DNA of 64,000 bases from Pandoraea anapnoica (GCF_902459765.1 NZ_CABPSP010000010.1:124001-188000), one strand, 5' to 3'; positions 18,179 through 27,129 are shown, counted from the stretch's first letter. Notes: a model not told the origin generated them from the sequence alone. Numbers and translations are program-made.

Positions 18179-18263
18179 AGCGAAGTCCTGACGAATCAGC
18201 CGAAGGACGGGAGCCGCCGCACGCGGCGCCACGTCTCAGCTTAGGACGCGATTTCGCACAAAA

Positions 18264-18285
18264 CACCTGACAACCTTGACAGGTG
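18264..18285. promoter_or_regulatory. Inverted repeat CACCTGACAA-CC-TTGACAGGTG
   Basis: Ten-bp arms with one mismatch and a 2-nt centre lie between the leftward M81 operon and the leftward thiolase gene. Read leftward the right half is followed by TTTTGTG, so it may act as a weak terminator of the M81 operon. Its symmetry and position 86-107 nt before the thiolase start equally suit an operator. I cannot decide between the two. Confidence 0.42.
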
Positions 18286-18315
18286 ACGAGCGACGGAAGG
18301 CTCGCCGCCTATCGC

Positions 18316-19815
18316 TCACACGTCGAACTTCACTTCCCCATCCAGCGGATACACAGGACGATTCACATGTGAGAACGGGAACAGGTCGTAGTTCGAACTC
18401 GTCACGCCATTGCTGTCGCACTCGACCAGACCGGCCGAGATGGGCACAAAGACCGGACGGCAATACATACGCGACTTCAGCAGCAGGAAGCGTTCGCTAC
18501 GCGGATCGAGCCCCACGCACGTGAACACACCGTGATCCCACGGTTCGTGTGTGCGCTCCGTCACCACGATGCGGGCCGCACCGATGTCGAACAGCACAGT
18601 ACGCCCCATGTAGCAACGCTGGCCCGTGTACGTCGGCCCCGTCACGACATACTCGCCGTCGCTGATCTTGCGCACGATGCCGGTGAGCACCGGCGGTGTC
18701 TTGGTGATGCCCAATTGTGTCAACGGACGCTTGTTGCCCAGCGCCAGCGTGACCTGTGCACCCTCGCCTGCGGCGATCAGCGTCGCCACCGCTTCGGGGT
18801 CGCACAGCGGGCCGACGCCGATGCCCGTCAGCCCGCCTGCCAAGGCAGCTTCGAGCACGTCCATCGTGTCGCACGTGCCGCCCGACATGCAGTTATCGCT
18901 GTGGTCGAGCAGCAGCACCGGCTTGTCTGCGCCTTGCGCCAGCTGCTTCGCTTCGGCCACCGATGCCTCAAGCGGCGCACTGCGATAGACGAAACCGTCG
19001 CGCTCGTCCCACGCCTGTGCCGCGATGCGATTGGCGACTGCTTGCGCGCGTGCGACACCGTCTTCGCTTTCGTCAGCGGTCACGACCACGCTGATGCACG
19101 GCGCAGGAATGTCAGCGAGCGAAAAGCCCGAGAACACCGACACCGCGGGGATGCCCTCCTCGGCTTCGGCGCGGCGCGCGGCGTCCAGTGCGCGCTTCAT
19201 CGCGCCGCCATGACTCGTGCTGCGCAGCGAGTGCACCATCAGCGGCGGCTGTCGCCACACAACCTTCGGGCGACGCTTGCCCGCCAGCATCTCGAACAGC
19301 AGACGCCCGGCATGCTCGCCCGTCTCGTACATATCGACGTGCGGATAAGTCTTGAAGCCGACGACGATGTCGGCGTTCGCCACGATCTTCGGCGTGACGT
19401 TCGCGTGCAGATCGAGCGCCACGGCAATCGGCGTATCGGGCGCAGCGGCGCGCACGCGCGCGAGCAAATCGCCTTCGCCATCGTCGCTGTTTTCCGCGAC
19501 CATCGCGCCGTGCAGATCGAGCAGAATCGCGTCGACGCCGGTGGCTGCCGCCACGATGCGACCGCACAGTTCGTCATACGCGCTCGCCGCCACCGGACCG
19601 CTGGGATTCGCACTCGCAGAGACAGGCGTCACCATCTGCGCACCTGCCGCTTCTGCCAGATCGATAAATGCAGACATCGCCGTGCGCATGCCCTTGTTGT
19701 CGCGATAGGCGTCGGCATCGAACGTCGGGCCTTCATTACCGAAGGCGTCGAGCGGCGTCGGCACCGGCGAGAAGGTGTTCGTCTCGTGATTCATCCGCGC
19801 GATCATGACTTTCAT
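18316..19815 (-). CDS. M81 family metallopeptidase (MlrC-like)
   Basis: A 499-residue zinc-dependent hydrolase related to microcystinase C (MlrC), which cleaves linear peptides. The start at the ATG at 19815 gives MKVMIARMNHETNTFSPVPT, the family's N-terminal metal-binding HETN segment. An Asp/His pair follows in ILLDLHGAMV and a second in VALDLHANVT. The C-terminal MlrC domain carries LLDHSDNCMSGGTCDT. It overlaps the M20 hydrolase gene by 4 nt and is the last gene of the liv-type operon. The likely substrate is a small peptide or amide imported by that transporter rather than microcystin. Confidence 0.88.
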   Translation of the reverse strand: MKVMIARMNHETNTFSPVPTPLDAFGNEGPTFDADAYRDNKGMRTAMSAFIDLAEAAGAQMVTPVSASANPSGPVAASAYDELCGRIVAAATGVDAILLDLHGAMVAENSDDGEGDLLARVRAAAPDTPIAVALDLHANVTPKIVANADIVVGFKTYPHVDMYETGEHAGRLLFEMLAGKRRPKVVWRQPPLMVHSLRSTSHGGAMKRALDAARRAEAEEGIPAVSVFSGFSLADIPAPCISVVVTADESEDGVARAQAVANRIAAQAWDERDGFVYRSAPLEASVAEAKQLAQGADKPVLLLDHSDNCMSGGTCDTMDVLEAALAGGLTGIGVGPLCDPEAVATLIAAGEGAQVTLALGNKRPLTQLGITKTPPVLTGIVRKISDGEYVVTGPTYTGQRCYMGRTVLFDIGAARIVVTERTHEPWDHGVFTCVGLDPRSERFLLLKSRMYCRPVFVPISAGLVECDSNGVTSSNYDLFPFSHVNRPVYPLDGEVKFDV

Positions 19816-21074
19816 GCGGCACCTCCGGCGCGTTGCAGCATCGCTTGCAGCAGCACGTTGCAACCAGCTTCGAGGTGCGCCGGATCGGCGTCTTCGATCT
19901 CGTTGTGGCTGATGCCGTCTTTGCACGGCACGAAGATCATCGCCGTGGGGGCGACGCGGGCGAGATACACCGCATCGTGCCCTGCACCGCTGATGGCGTC
20001 CATCGACGAATAGCCGAGCGTCTGTGCGCCGGTGCGAATGGCGTCGACCAGTTCCGGCGCGAACGGCTGCGGCGGGAAGTACACGACCTGCTCGATGGCG
20101 ACGTCGATGCCCTTAGTACTCAGGGCCGTACACTCGGCGCGCAGCTTCGCGTTGAGCGCGTCGAGCGTGGCGTCGTCCGCCGCACGCAGGTCGACCGATA
20201 GCTTCACGCGGCCCGGAATGACGTTGCGCGAGTTCGGATAGTTGTCGACCCAGCCCACGGTGCCGCGCGCGTGCGGCGCGTGTTCGCAGGCGATGCGGTT
20301 CACAGCCTGAATCAGTTGTGCAGCCGCCAGCAGGGCGTCGCGACGCAGTTCCATCGGCGTCGGGCCCGCATGTGCTTCCATTCCCGTGATGGTGACGTCG
20401 TACCAGCGCTGGCCGAGCGCGCCCTGCACCACACCGATGGTCTTCCCGTGCGCTTCGAGGACCGGTCCCTGTTCGATGTGCGCTTCGAAATACGCGCCGA
20501 CGTCGCCCGACTTCCCGACGGCGGACGTCTTGCCCGCATACCCGATGCCGCCGAGCGCTTCGGCGACACTCACGCCGTCGTGATCCTTTTGCGCCAGCGC
20601 GTGTTCGAGCGTGAACGCACCCGCGTAGACGCCCGAGCCCATCATCACCGGGACGAAGCGAGAGCCTTCCTCATTCGTCCAGACGGCGACTTCGAGCGGC
20701 GCTTCCGTCACGATGTGATTGTCGTTAAGCGTGCGCAGCACTTCGAGGCCAGCCAGCACGCCGTAATTGCCGTCGAACTTGCCGCCGGTCGGCTGCGTGT
20801 CGATGTGGCTGCCGGTCATGACGGGCGGCAGCGCGTCGTTGCGCCCGGCACGGCGCGCGAAGATGTTGCCGATGGCGTCGATGCGCACCGTGCAGCCGAT
20901 CTCCTTCGCCCACGCCACGAACAGATCGCGACCCTGACGGTCCAGGTCCGTGAGCGCGAGGCGGCAGACGCCGCCCTTCTCGGTCGCGCCGATCTGCGCG
21001 AGTTTCATGAGACTGTCCCACAGACGCGCACCGTCAATGCGCACTGCGGCAGCCGGTTGATCGAGACGTTCCAT
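19812..21074 (-). CDS. M20 Zn-dependent hydrolase, N-carbamoyl amino acid hydrolase/allantoate amidohydrolase-like
   Basis: A 420-residue member of the hydantoinase/carbamoylase family that splits N-carbamoyl amino acids, ureido acids or beta-ureidopropionate. Landmarks: MTGSHIDTQPTGGKFDGNYG (His/Asp metal ligands, about residue 86), AVWTNEEGSRFVPVMMGSGV (catalytic Glu-Glu), HIEQGPVLE and the late GHDAVYLARVAPTAMIFVP. It is coupled to the M81 gene by ATGA overlap and follows livF by 57 nt. The combination suggests stepwise hydrolysis of an imported N-substituted amino acid. Confidence 0.9.
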   Translation of the reverse strand: MERLDQPAAAVRIDGARLWDSLMKLAQIGATEKGGVCRLALTDLDRQGRDLFVAWAKEIGCTVRIDAIGNIFARRAGRNDALPPVMTGSHIDTQPTGGKFDGNYGVLAGLEVLRTLNDNHIVTEAPLEVAVWTNEEGSRFVPVMMGSGVYAGAFTLEHALAQKDHDGVSVAEALGGIGYAGKTSAVGKSGDVGAYFEAHIEQGPVLEAHGKTIGVVQGALGQRWYDVTITGMEAHAGPTPMELRRDALLAAAQLIQAVNRIACEHAPHARGTVGWVDNYPNSRNVIPGRVKLSVDLRAADDATLDALNAKLRAECTALSTKGIDVAIEQVVYFPPQPFAPELVDAIRTGAQTLGYSSMDAISGAGHDAVYLARVAPTAMIFVPCKDGISHNEIEDADPAHLEAGCNVLLQAMLQRAGGAA

Positions 21075-21131
21075 GTATTTCTGTCCTTGAGAGTTGCATA
21101 TCGACGCCAGCGGAGACGCCAGCCGGGCGGG

Positions 21132-21833
21132 CTACGCCACGCCGACGCCGAGATAGCGGTCCTTGACGACCTCGTCGGCGAGAAACGTCGCGTTGTCCGC
21201 GCCGTACACGATCACGCCCTGCTCGACGATGTAATGCCGGTCGGCGAGCTGCGTGCAGACTTCCAGATTCTGTTCGACGAGCAGGATGGCCACGCCCGCC
21301 TGCTTGATGAGCTTCAACTGCGCCACGATCTCTTCGACGATCACCGGCGCTAGCCCTTCGACGGGTTCGTCGAGCATGAGCAGACGTGGGTGATTCATCA
21401 GCGCGCGCCCGATGGCGAGCATCTGCTGTTCGCCGCCGGAGAGTTGCGCACCACCGTTCTTGCGACGCTCCTGCAAGCGCGGAAAGATGCGGTAGATGTC
21501 GGCGAGTTGCCACGGCGAATCGCGTCGCGCGCCGAGCTTCAGATTCTCTTCGACGGTGAGCAGCTTGAAGATGCCGCGATGCTCCGGTACGAAGCACACG
21601 CCGCGCGCAGCGATGCGATGCGCGGGCTGCCCGGCGACCGGCTTGCCCATGAAGGTGATGCTGCCCGCCTTCGGCGTGACCACACCGGCGACGGTCTTGA
21701 GCGTTGTCGACTTGCCCGCGCCGTTGCGACCCAGCAGCGTGACGAGTTCCCCGTCGCCGATCTGGAACGACACGCCTTGCAGGATGTGGCTCTTGCCGTA
21801 ATAGCTGTGAACGCCTGCGACGTCGAGAATCAT
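21132..21833 (-). CDS. livF: Branched-chain-type ABC transporter ATPase LivF
   Basis: A 233-residue ATP-binding subunit. Walker A is GRNGAGKSTT (about residue 35), the signature is LSGGEQQML (about 133) and Walker B is RLLMLDEPVEGL. Length and FVPEHRGIFKLLTVEENL are typical of LivF. Its start overlaps the end of livG (ATGA). Confidence 0.93.
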   Translation of the reverse strand: MILDVAGVHSYYGKSHILQGVSFQIGDGELVTLLGRNGAGKSTTLKTVAGVVTPKAGSITFMGKPVAGQPAHRIAARGVCFVPEHRGIFKLLTVEENLKLGARRDSPWQLADIYRIFPRLQERRKNGGAQLSGGEQQMLAIGRALMNHPRLLMLDEPVEGLAPVIVEEIVAQLKLIKQAGVAILLVEQNLEVCTQLADRHYIVEQGVIVYGADNATFLADEVVKDRYLGVGVA

Positions 21834-22597
21834 GCGCGGCCTCCCGTGATCATGTTGCCGAGATAGGCGGCGCGCACGCGGTCGTCGGCACGAATCGCAT
21901 CAGGCTTGCCTTCGACGAGGACACGGCCTTGCTGCATGACGGTGATCGTGTCGGAGATGTCCATCACGATGTTCATGTTGTGCTCGATGAGCACGACCGT
22001 GTGGTCGTCGCGCAGGCCGCGAATGAGTTGCTTCATGTCGTCGAGATCGTCGATGCCCATGCCGGACGTCGGTTCGTCCAGAAAGATCGCCTTGGGACGC
22101 GCGGCAAGCGCCATGCCGACCTCTAGGCGTCGCTGCTGCCCGTGCGAGAGTAGACCCGCTGCGGTGTCGGCGTGACGCGTGAGCGCAAGTCGCGTTAGCA
22201 CGTCGTCCACGACGGCTGCGCAGGCGCGCGCGCCGTCCGCCTTACGCCAGGACGACAGCGCCTGACGCGGCGTCACGCCCAATGCTGCGAGACGCAGGTT
22301 CTCGCGCACCGACAGGTTCTGGAACAGCGCCGTCACCTGAAACGAGCGAGCGATGCCGCGTTGCACACGACGGTAATCGGCTTCGGTCGTGACGTCGTGA
22401 CCGTCGAACATGATTCGCCCGCCCGAGACCGGCACGGTGCCCGTGAGCATGTGGAACAGCGTGGTCTTGCCTGCGCCGTTCGGCCCGATGACGGAGTGCA
22501 CCGTGCGCGGTGCCACACGCAGATCGACGCCGTGCAGCGCGGTGAACTTGCCGTACCGTTTGACGATGCCCGAGGCTTCGATGAGAGCGTCGCTCAT
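21830..22597 (-). CDS. livG: Branched-chain-type ABC transporter ATPase LivG
   Basis: A 255-residue ATP-binding subunit, start chosen at the ATG at 22597 (MSDALIEASGIVKRYG), which overlaps the livM stop. Walker A is GPNGAGKTTL; the signature region is LLSHGQQRRLEVGMALA (LSHGQ as in LivG) and Walker B is KAIFLDEPTSGM. The LivG-specific RSFQVTALFQNLSVRENL is present. It partners LivF to power LivHM. Confidence 0.93.
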   Translation of the reverse strand: MSDALIEASGIVKRYGKFTALHGVDLRVAPRTVHSVIGPNGAGKTTLFHMLTGTVPVSGGRIMFDGHDVTTEADYRRVQRGIARSFQVTALFQNLSVRENLRLAALGVTPRQALSSWRKADGARACAAVVDDVLTRLALTRHADTAAGLLSHGQQRRLEVGMALAARPKAIFLDEPTSGMGIDDLDDMKQLIRGLRDDHTVVLIEHNMNIVMDISDTITVMQQGRVLVEGKPDAIRADDRVRAAYLGNMITGGRA

Positions 22598-23604
22598 GTC
22601 GGGTCTCCCTGCGTACTCTGCGTACTCTGCGTATCCAGTTTGCCGTTCGACGTATTGCGGCGGCCCGTGATGCGATACCACAGCGATTCGCCCACCCCCC
22701 ACAAGCCGCGATGCATGAACAGACTGACGGCGATGAGCAGCAGGCCGAGCAGCAACAGCCAGCGCGGCCAGAGCGTCGACAACCAGTCGGCGGCCAGCAC
22801 GTAGAACGCCGCGCCCAGCACTGACGCGAACAGATTGCCCGTGCCGCCGATCACCGTCATCACGAGGATCATTTCGCTCGTGTGGTACTCGATGTTGGAC
22901 AACGGTGCGATGCCCGTCATGAGCGCGTGCAGCGCGCCAGCCAGTGCCGTGACAGCGCCGGAGATGGCGAACGCCACGAGCTTGAACGTCTTCACGTGAT
23001 AGCCGATCGCCGCCGCGCGCGTTTCGTTATCGCGAATGGCGAGCAGCGTGCGGCCGAACACCGAGTCCGCTACGCGCAGCAACCAGGCGAAGACGATCAG
23101 GAAGATCACCGCGACGAAGGTGTAGTACTGCCACGGCGTCTCCAGCGGAATCAGCGTCTTGCCGCCGATGGCGAGCGACTTGCGTGGAATGTCGAGCAGA
23201 CCGTTGTCGCCGCCCGTCCAGTCTGTGGCGGTATAGGCGAAGAAGTAGAACATCTGCGCGCACGCAAGCGTGAGCATCACGAAGTAGGTGCCCTTCTGCC
23301 GGATGGCGAAGCTGCCGACGAGGGCCGCAATCGCCGCACCCAGCACGATGGAGGCGACGATGGCCACGGGCATCGGCAACGACCAGCGCGTGAGCATAAT
23401 GCCCAGCGTGTAGCTGCCCATCCCGAAGAAGATGCCCTGACCGAAGGACAGCAGACCGGTGTAGCCCAATAGCAGGTTGCAGCCGAGGACCGCGAGCGCG
23501 TAGATCAGCACTTCGGTGGCCAGCGTGCCCGACGAGAGCGCGACCGGCAGGATCAGCGTGACGGCGGCGGCGAGCCACCAAAAACGGTAACGTACGAACA
23601 TCAT
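22594..23604 (-). CDS. livM: Branched-chain-type ABC transporter permease LivM
   Basis: A 336-residue permease with about nine hydrophobic helices and the LivM signature GYTGLLSFGQGIFFGMGSYT near residue 47. The C-terminus (residues about 323-336) ends in STQSTQ, coded by tandem copies of TGCGTACTC at 22610-22636. It overlaps livG and livH by 4 nt each. Confidence 0.92.
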   Translation of the reverse strand: MMFVRYRFWWLAAAVTLILPVALSSGTLATEVLIYALAVLGCNLLLGYTGLLSFGQGIFFGMGSYTLGIMLTRWSLPMPVAIVASIVLGAAIAALVGSFAIRQKGTYFVMLTLACAQMFYFFAYTATDWTGGDNGLLDIPRKSLAIGGKTLIPLETPWQYYTFVAVIFLIVFAWLLRVADSVFGRTLLAIRDNETRAAAIGYHVKTFKLVAFAISGAVTALAGALHALMTGIAPLSNIEYHTSEMILVMTVIGGTGNLFASVLGAAFYVLAADWLSTLWPRWLLLLGLLLIAVSLFMHRGLWGVGESLWYRITGRRNTSNGKLDTQSTQSTQGDPT

Positions 23605-24458
23605 CCCCTCCCGAGCAGGCCGTGCGGACGCATGAGCAGCACCGCTGCCATCGCCACGTAGATCATGAGGCGCGCGCCTTCCGGCCAGATCGTGCTCATC
23701 AGACTCTGCACGATGCCGATCACGAGACCACCCACCAGCGCCCCGGCGAAGCTGCCCATGCCGCCGATGACGACTACCACGAACGCAATGCCCAGCGCTT
23801 CGATGCCCATGAACGGCTCCACGCCACGCACCGGTGCAGCCAGCACGCCCGCGAGTGCCGCCGTACCTGCGCCGAGGGCAAACGCCAGGCTGAACACGCG
23901 GAACACGTTAATGCCGAGCAACGACACCATCTCCGACGACTCGCTGCCCGCGCGCACCGCGCTGCCCAGTCGCGTGCCTTCGAGCAACCACCAGAGCACG
24001 GCGGCGAACACGGCGGTGAAGCCGATCAGGAAGAGGCGATACTTCGGATAGATGAAGCTGCCCCACATCACCACGCCGTCGAGCACTTCGGGCACGGCGA
24101 CGTTATCGCCCAGCGGTCCCCAAATGATGATGACGGCTTCCTGCACGACGAGCGCGAGGCCGACCGTCACGAGAATGTGGAACTCATGCGCTTTCTCGTA
24201 GATGTGCGAGAGCAGCACTTTCTCGGCAATCCAGGCGAGCGCACCCACGACGATGGGACACACGATGAGGGCGAGCCAGAACGACATCCCCCATTGCAAT
24301 GCCTGATAGCAGAAGTACGCGCCGAGGAGATAGAAGGCACCGTGCGCAAAGTTCACGAAGCGCAGCAGGCCGAAGATGATCGATAGGCCGACGGCGAGCA
24401 GGAAGTACAACATCCCGATCCCGACGCCGTTAATGACTTGGAGCAAGTAGACGTTCAT
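23601..24458 (-). CDS. livH: Branched-chain-type ABC transporter permease LivH
   Basis: A 285-residue integral membrane permease. The opening VINGVGIGMLYFLLAVGLSIIFGLLRF, followed by NFAHGAFYLLGAY, is the LivH signature, and ALGIAFVVVVIGGMGSFAGA is the conserved cytoplasmic loop. With LivM it forms the channel for the substrate delivered by the binding protein encoded 150 nt upstream. Confidence 0.92.
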   Translation of the reverse strand: MNVYLLQVINGVGIGMLYFLLAVGLSIIFGLLRFVNFAHGAFYLLGAYFCYQALQWGMSFWLALIVCPIVVGALAWIAEKVLLSHIYEKAHEFHILVTVGLALVVQEAVIIIWGPLGDNVAVPEVLDGVVMWGSFIYPKYRLFLIGFTAVFAAVLWWLLEGTRLGSAVRAGSESSEMVSLLGINVFRVFSLAFALGAGTAALAGVLAAPVRGVEPFMGIEALGIAFVVVVIGGMGSFAGALVGGLVIGIVQSLMSTIWPEGARLMIYVAMAAVLLMRPHGLLGRG

Positions 24459-24543
24459 GCGCGTCCCGGAGAGCTTTGGAGCAGACGTGGAACACCTTGT
24501 GCATGCGCCCGCTTCGCGAGAGGATGCTGCACAGACGACACAT

Positions 24544-24566
24544 GCGGGGACGACGTGCGTCCCCGC
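24544..24566 (-). promoter_or_regulatory. Intercistronic hairpin between livK and livH
   Basis: A perfect 8-bp stem GCGGGGAC / GTCCCCGC with a 7-nt loop lies in the 150-nt gap after the binding-protein gene. There is no T-run, so it is more likely an mRNA-stabilising or partial-attenuation element. Such a site would let the binding protein be made in excess over the permease. Confidence 0.5.
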
Positions 24567-24608
24567 GAGCGACAGATTTCAGACCATGCGAGACGATGCG
24601 CGACGGCG

Positions 24609-25814
24609 TCAGGCCATCTTGCACTCGGTCTTGTCGAGCGGCAGGAACGACTTCCCTGCACTCACGATGTCGGCATAGTCGTCGGCGTTCTTCATCTTCG
24701 CCTTCGCCTTGCCCTTGAGCAGGTAATAGTTCTTGAGCACCTGATGGTCGCCCTTGCGAATCTCTTCCGGTCCCGTGAGACCGTCGTACTTCAGGCCCTC
24801 CATCGCCGCGATGACCGCCTTCGGATCGGCGCTCCCCGCCTTGACCATGCCGTCAAGCATGAGCTTGGTGCAGATGTAAGAGCCCGCAAGACTGTAGTTC
24901 GGGTTCTGCTTGAAGCGGTCTTGCGTGCGCTTGACCAGATCGAGGTTCAGCGGCGAGGCCACGGCGTGCCAGTACTGCGCGCCGAAGTACACACCGTCGC
25001 ACAGATCCGCGCCGAGCGTCTCGAACTGCTCCAGACCCGAGGCCCAGGCCATCAGGATCGTGCAGTTCTTCTTCATGCCGAAGCTCACGGCCTGACGCAG
25101 CGTGTCGGACGACTGCGAGCCGAAGTTCAGGATCAGCAACACGTCGGGTTTCGCGGCGGCCGCGTTCGTCAGATAGCCCGAAAACTCCTTTTCGGTGAGC
25201 GAGTGATAGCTGTTGCCCACGTGCTCGATGCCCTTCTCCTTGAAGATACTCTTCGCGGCGGTGAGCAACCCTTCGCCGAACACGTACTGCGGCGTGATCG
25301 TGTACCAGCGTTTGGCCTTCGGCATCGACTCGATGAGCGGACGCACCGTCTGCTCAATCGCACCGAAGGTCGGCACGGACCAGCGGAACGTGGCGTTGTT
25401 GCAGTCCTTGCCGGTGATTTCGTCAGCCCCGGCCGTGGTGATGAAGATGCCGCCGGCCTTCTCGACTTCCTTGCCCATGGCGAGCGCTTCCGAGGAGAGA
25501 ATGCCGCCAGCGAAGAAGCGAGCGCCCTTCTGCTGCGCAATTTCCTGCACGCGGCGAATTGCCGTTGCGGGTTTACCTTCGGTATCGAGCGTGGTGTAAG
25601 CGAGCGGACGGCCGAGCACTTTGCCGTACTGCTCGACGATGAGTTTCATGCCCAGATCGGCGAACTTGCCGTTGGCGGCGAACGGCCCCGACATGGGCAC
25701 CGGACACGCCAGCTGAATGGCACCGGTGCTTTGCGCGAACACGTCGCGAGCGGTGAATAGAGAGCCGGGCAGAGACGCCGCGGCGGCGAGCTTCAACAGT
25801 TCACGACGATTCAA
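24609..25814 (-). CDS. livK: Branched-chain-type ABC transporter substrate-binding protein
   Basis: A 401-residue periplasmic binding protein of the Leu/Ile/Val type. It begins at a TTG (25814) preceded by GGAGA at 6 nt; the ATG at 25843 is out of frame. The N-terminus NRRELLKLAAAASL is Tat-like with cleavage expected after FAQ. The mature domain opens IQLACPVPMSGPFAANGKFADLG, typical of Peripla_BP_6 receptors. It is the first gene of the leftward operon livK-H-M-G-F-M20-M81. The ligand may be an amide, urea-type or short-chain compound; the hydrolase partners argue against plain leucine. Confidence 0.9.
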   Translation of the reverse strand: MNRRELLKLAAAASLPGSLFTARDVFAQSTGAIQLACPVPMSGPFAANGKFADLGMKLIVEQYGKVLGRPLAYTTLDTEGKPATAIRRVQEIAQQKGARFFAGGILSSEALAMGKEVEKAGGIFITTAGADEITGKDCNNATFRWSVPTFGAIEQTVRPLIESMPKAKRWYTITPQYVFGEGLLTAAKSIFKEKGIEHVGNSYHSLTEKEFSGYLTNAAAAKPDVLLILNFGSQSSDTLRQAVSFGMKKNCTILMAWASGLEQFETLGADLCDGVYFGAQYWHAVASPLNLDLVKRTQDRFKQNPNYSLAGSYICTKLMLDGMVKAGSADPKAVIAAMEGLKYDGLTGPEEIRKGDHQVLKNYYLLKGKAKAKMKNADDYADIVSAGKSFLPLDKTECKMA

Positions 25815-25875
25815 TTTGGTCTCCAGTCGGGGAGCAATCGTTCATGGGGTCAAACGCCTTTTTCCCTATCCGTCA

Positions 25876-25918
25876 TATTTATTATGATAAATAGGATGGA
25901 TTTGATCGTAGGTATAAT
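25876..25918. promoter_or_regulatory. livK / gntR divergent promoter with palindromic operator
   Basis: TATTTAT (25876-25882) and ATAAATA (25887-25893) form a perfect 7-bp inverted repeat with a 4-nt spacer. Rightward, a perfect TATAAT lies at 25913-25918, so the palindrome covers the -35 zone. Leftward it overlaps the A/T-rich livK promoter. A second repeat, TTTTCCG-N7-CGGAAAA (25921-25941), lies just downstream. This fits autoregulation and operon control by the adjacent GntR protein. Confidence 0.55.
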
Positions 25919-26038
25919 GATTTTCCGTGTCAATCGGAAAAAATTCCGATCCGGGACAACCCGGAAAGCAAGACACGACGTGTGTTCACCGCTGCGGTGA
26001 CGCATGTTTCAAGTGCGAACAGACTCCTGAGGCGCTAC

Positions 26039-27103
26039 ATGGCATTGGATGCACACACGGTGCGAGAGCCGTTGGAAATCAAACAGCAAAAGCGGGGCGA
26101 TCTGGTCGCCGAAGCCATCAAGCGTCTGATCACGGAAGGCAATCTGTTGCCCGGCGATCGTCTGCCGCGCGAAGTCGAATTGCAGCAAATGTTCGGCGTG
26201 TCGAAGAGCACGATTCGCGAAGCCCTCAAGTCGCTCGAAGTGCAGGGGCTCATCAAGGTGAGCACCGGGCCGTCGGGCGGTGGCATGGTCGTGGAGGTGC
26301 CGCTGGAGCGCACGTTCCAGCTCATGCAGAACTATCTCTTCTTCAAAGAAGTAAGCATCGACGACATCTATACGGTGCGTCAGTTGCTCGAACCCGAACT
26401 CGCCGCCGGTGCGGTGCCGCACCTGACCGAAGCCGATTTCGCCGCGCTCGAGAACAACATGTCGTGTTGCAGTCCGGCGTCGCACGATCGTCACGAGTTG
26501 CTGCGTCAGCGTCAGGCCGATGTCGACTTTCACGACATTCTCGCGGCCGCCAATCCCAACAGTTTCCTGCGCTTTACGTGCGAACTCGTCAACGAGATGA
26601 TCCGTCAGCTGATCGTGTTCGGTAACGAGACGCCGCGTCGCGAACACGAGAAGTTCGGTACAGCGAACGTCAACATCCATCGTGAGATTACGGACGCGGC
26701 GCGCGCTGGCGATGCCGAGCGCGTGCGCGAACTCATGCACTTCCACATGCAGGAGGCGCGCACGTACATCAAACGAATGAACGGGAAGCTGCGCGGCCGT
26801 CTGATTCTCGATTCGGATATCGCCGACATGCAGCAGCGTGTGCGTTCGCAATTGGGTGCGAATGCTGCCCCCGCGTCGCGCCGTAAGTCAGCGGCGAAGA
26901 CGGAGAAGATCGCGACGGCGGACGCTGCACCGGCACCGAAGCGCGCGACGCGCAAGACAACGGGCGAGGGCGTTGTGAGGAACGCCGCGACGAAGACGGT
27001 GGCGACGAAGGTTCCGGTCGCGAAGAAGGCTGCGGCGAAATCCACCGCGAAGACCGCAACGCAGCCCAAAGCGCGGACTGCGCGACGCACCTCGTCAAAC
27101 TGA
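26039..27103 (+). CDS. FadR-subfamily GntR regulator with histone-H1-like tail
   Basis: A 354-residue regulator: GntR winged helix (about 16-80; LPREVELQQMFGVSKSTIRE), then a helical FCD ligand domain (about 95-235). It then has an unusual tail of about 75 residues from 280, made of Ala/Lys/Thr blocks such as VAKKAAAKSTAK. The start at 26039 is chosen because GAGG lies 7 nt upstream; an in-frame ATG at 25982 would add 19 residues. FCD proteins bind small carboxylic acids. It probably represses or activates the divergent livK operon. The tail resembles bacterial histone-H1-like DNA-binding extensions. Confidence 0.9.
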   Translation: MALDAHTVREPLEIKQQKRGDLVAEAIKRLITEGNLLPGDRLPREVELQQMFGVSKSTIREALKSLEVQGLIKVSTGPSGGGMVVEVPLERTFQLMQNYLFFKEVSIDDIYTVRQLLEPELAAGAVPHLTEADFAALENNMSCCSPASHDRHELLRQRQADVDFHDILAAANPNSFLRFTCELVNEMIRQLIVFGNETPRREHEKFGTANVNIHREITDAARAGDAERVRELMHFHMQEARTYIKRMNGKLRGRLILDSDIADMQQRVRSQLGANAAPASRRKSAAKTEKIATADAAPAPKRATRKTTGEGVVRNAATKTVATKVPVAKKAAAKSTAKTATQPKARTARRTSSN

Positions 27104-27129
27104 AGCGATAGGCGGTGCAGCGCGAAGCA

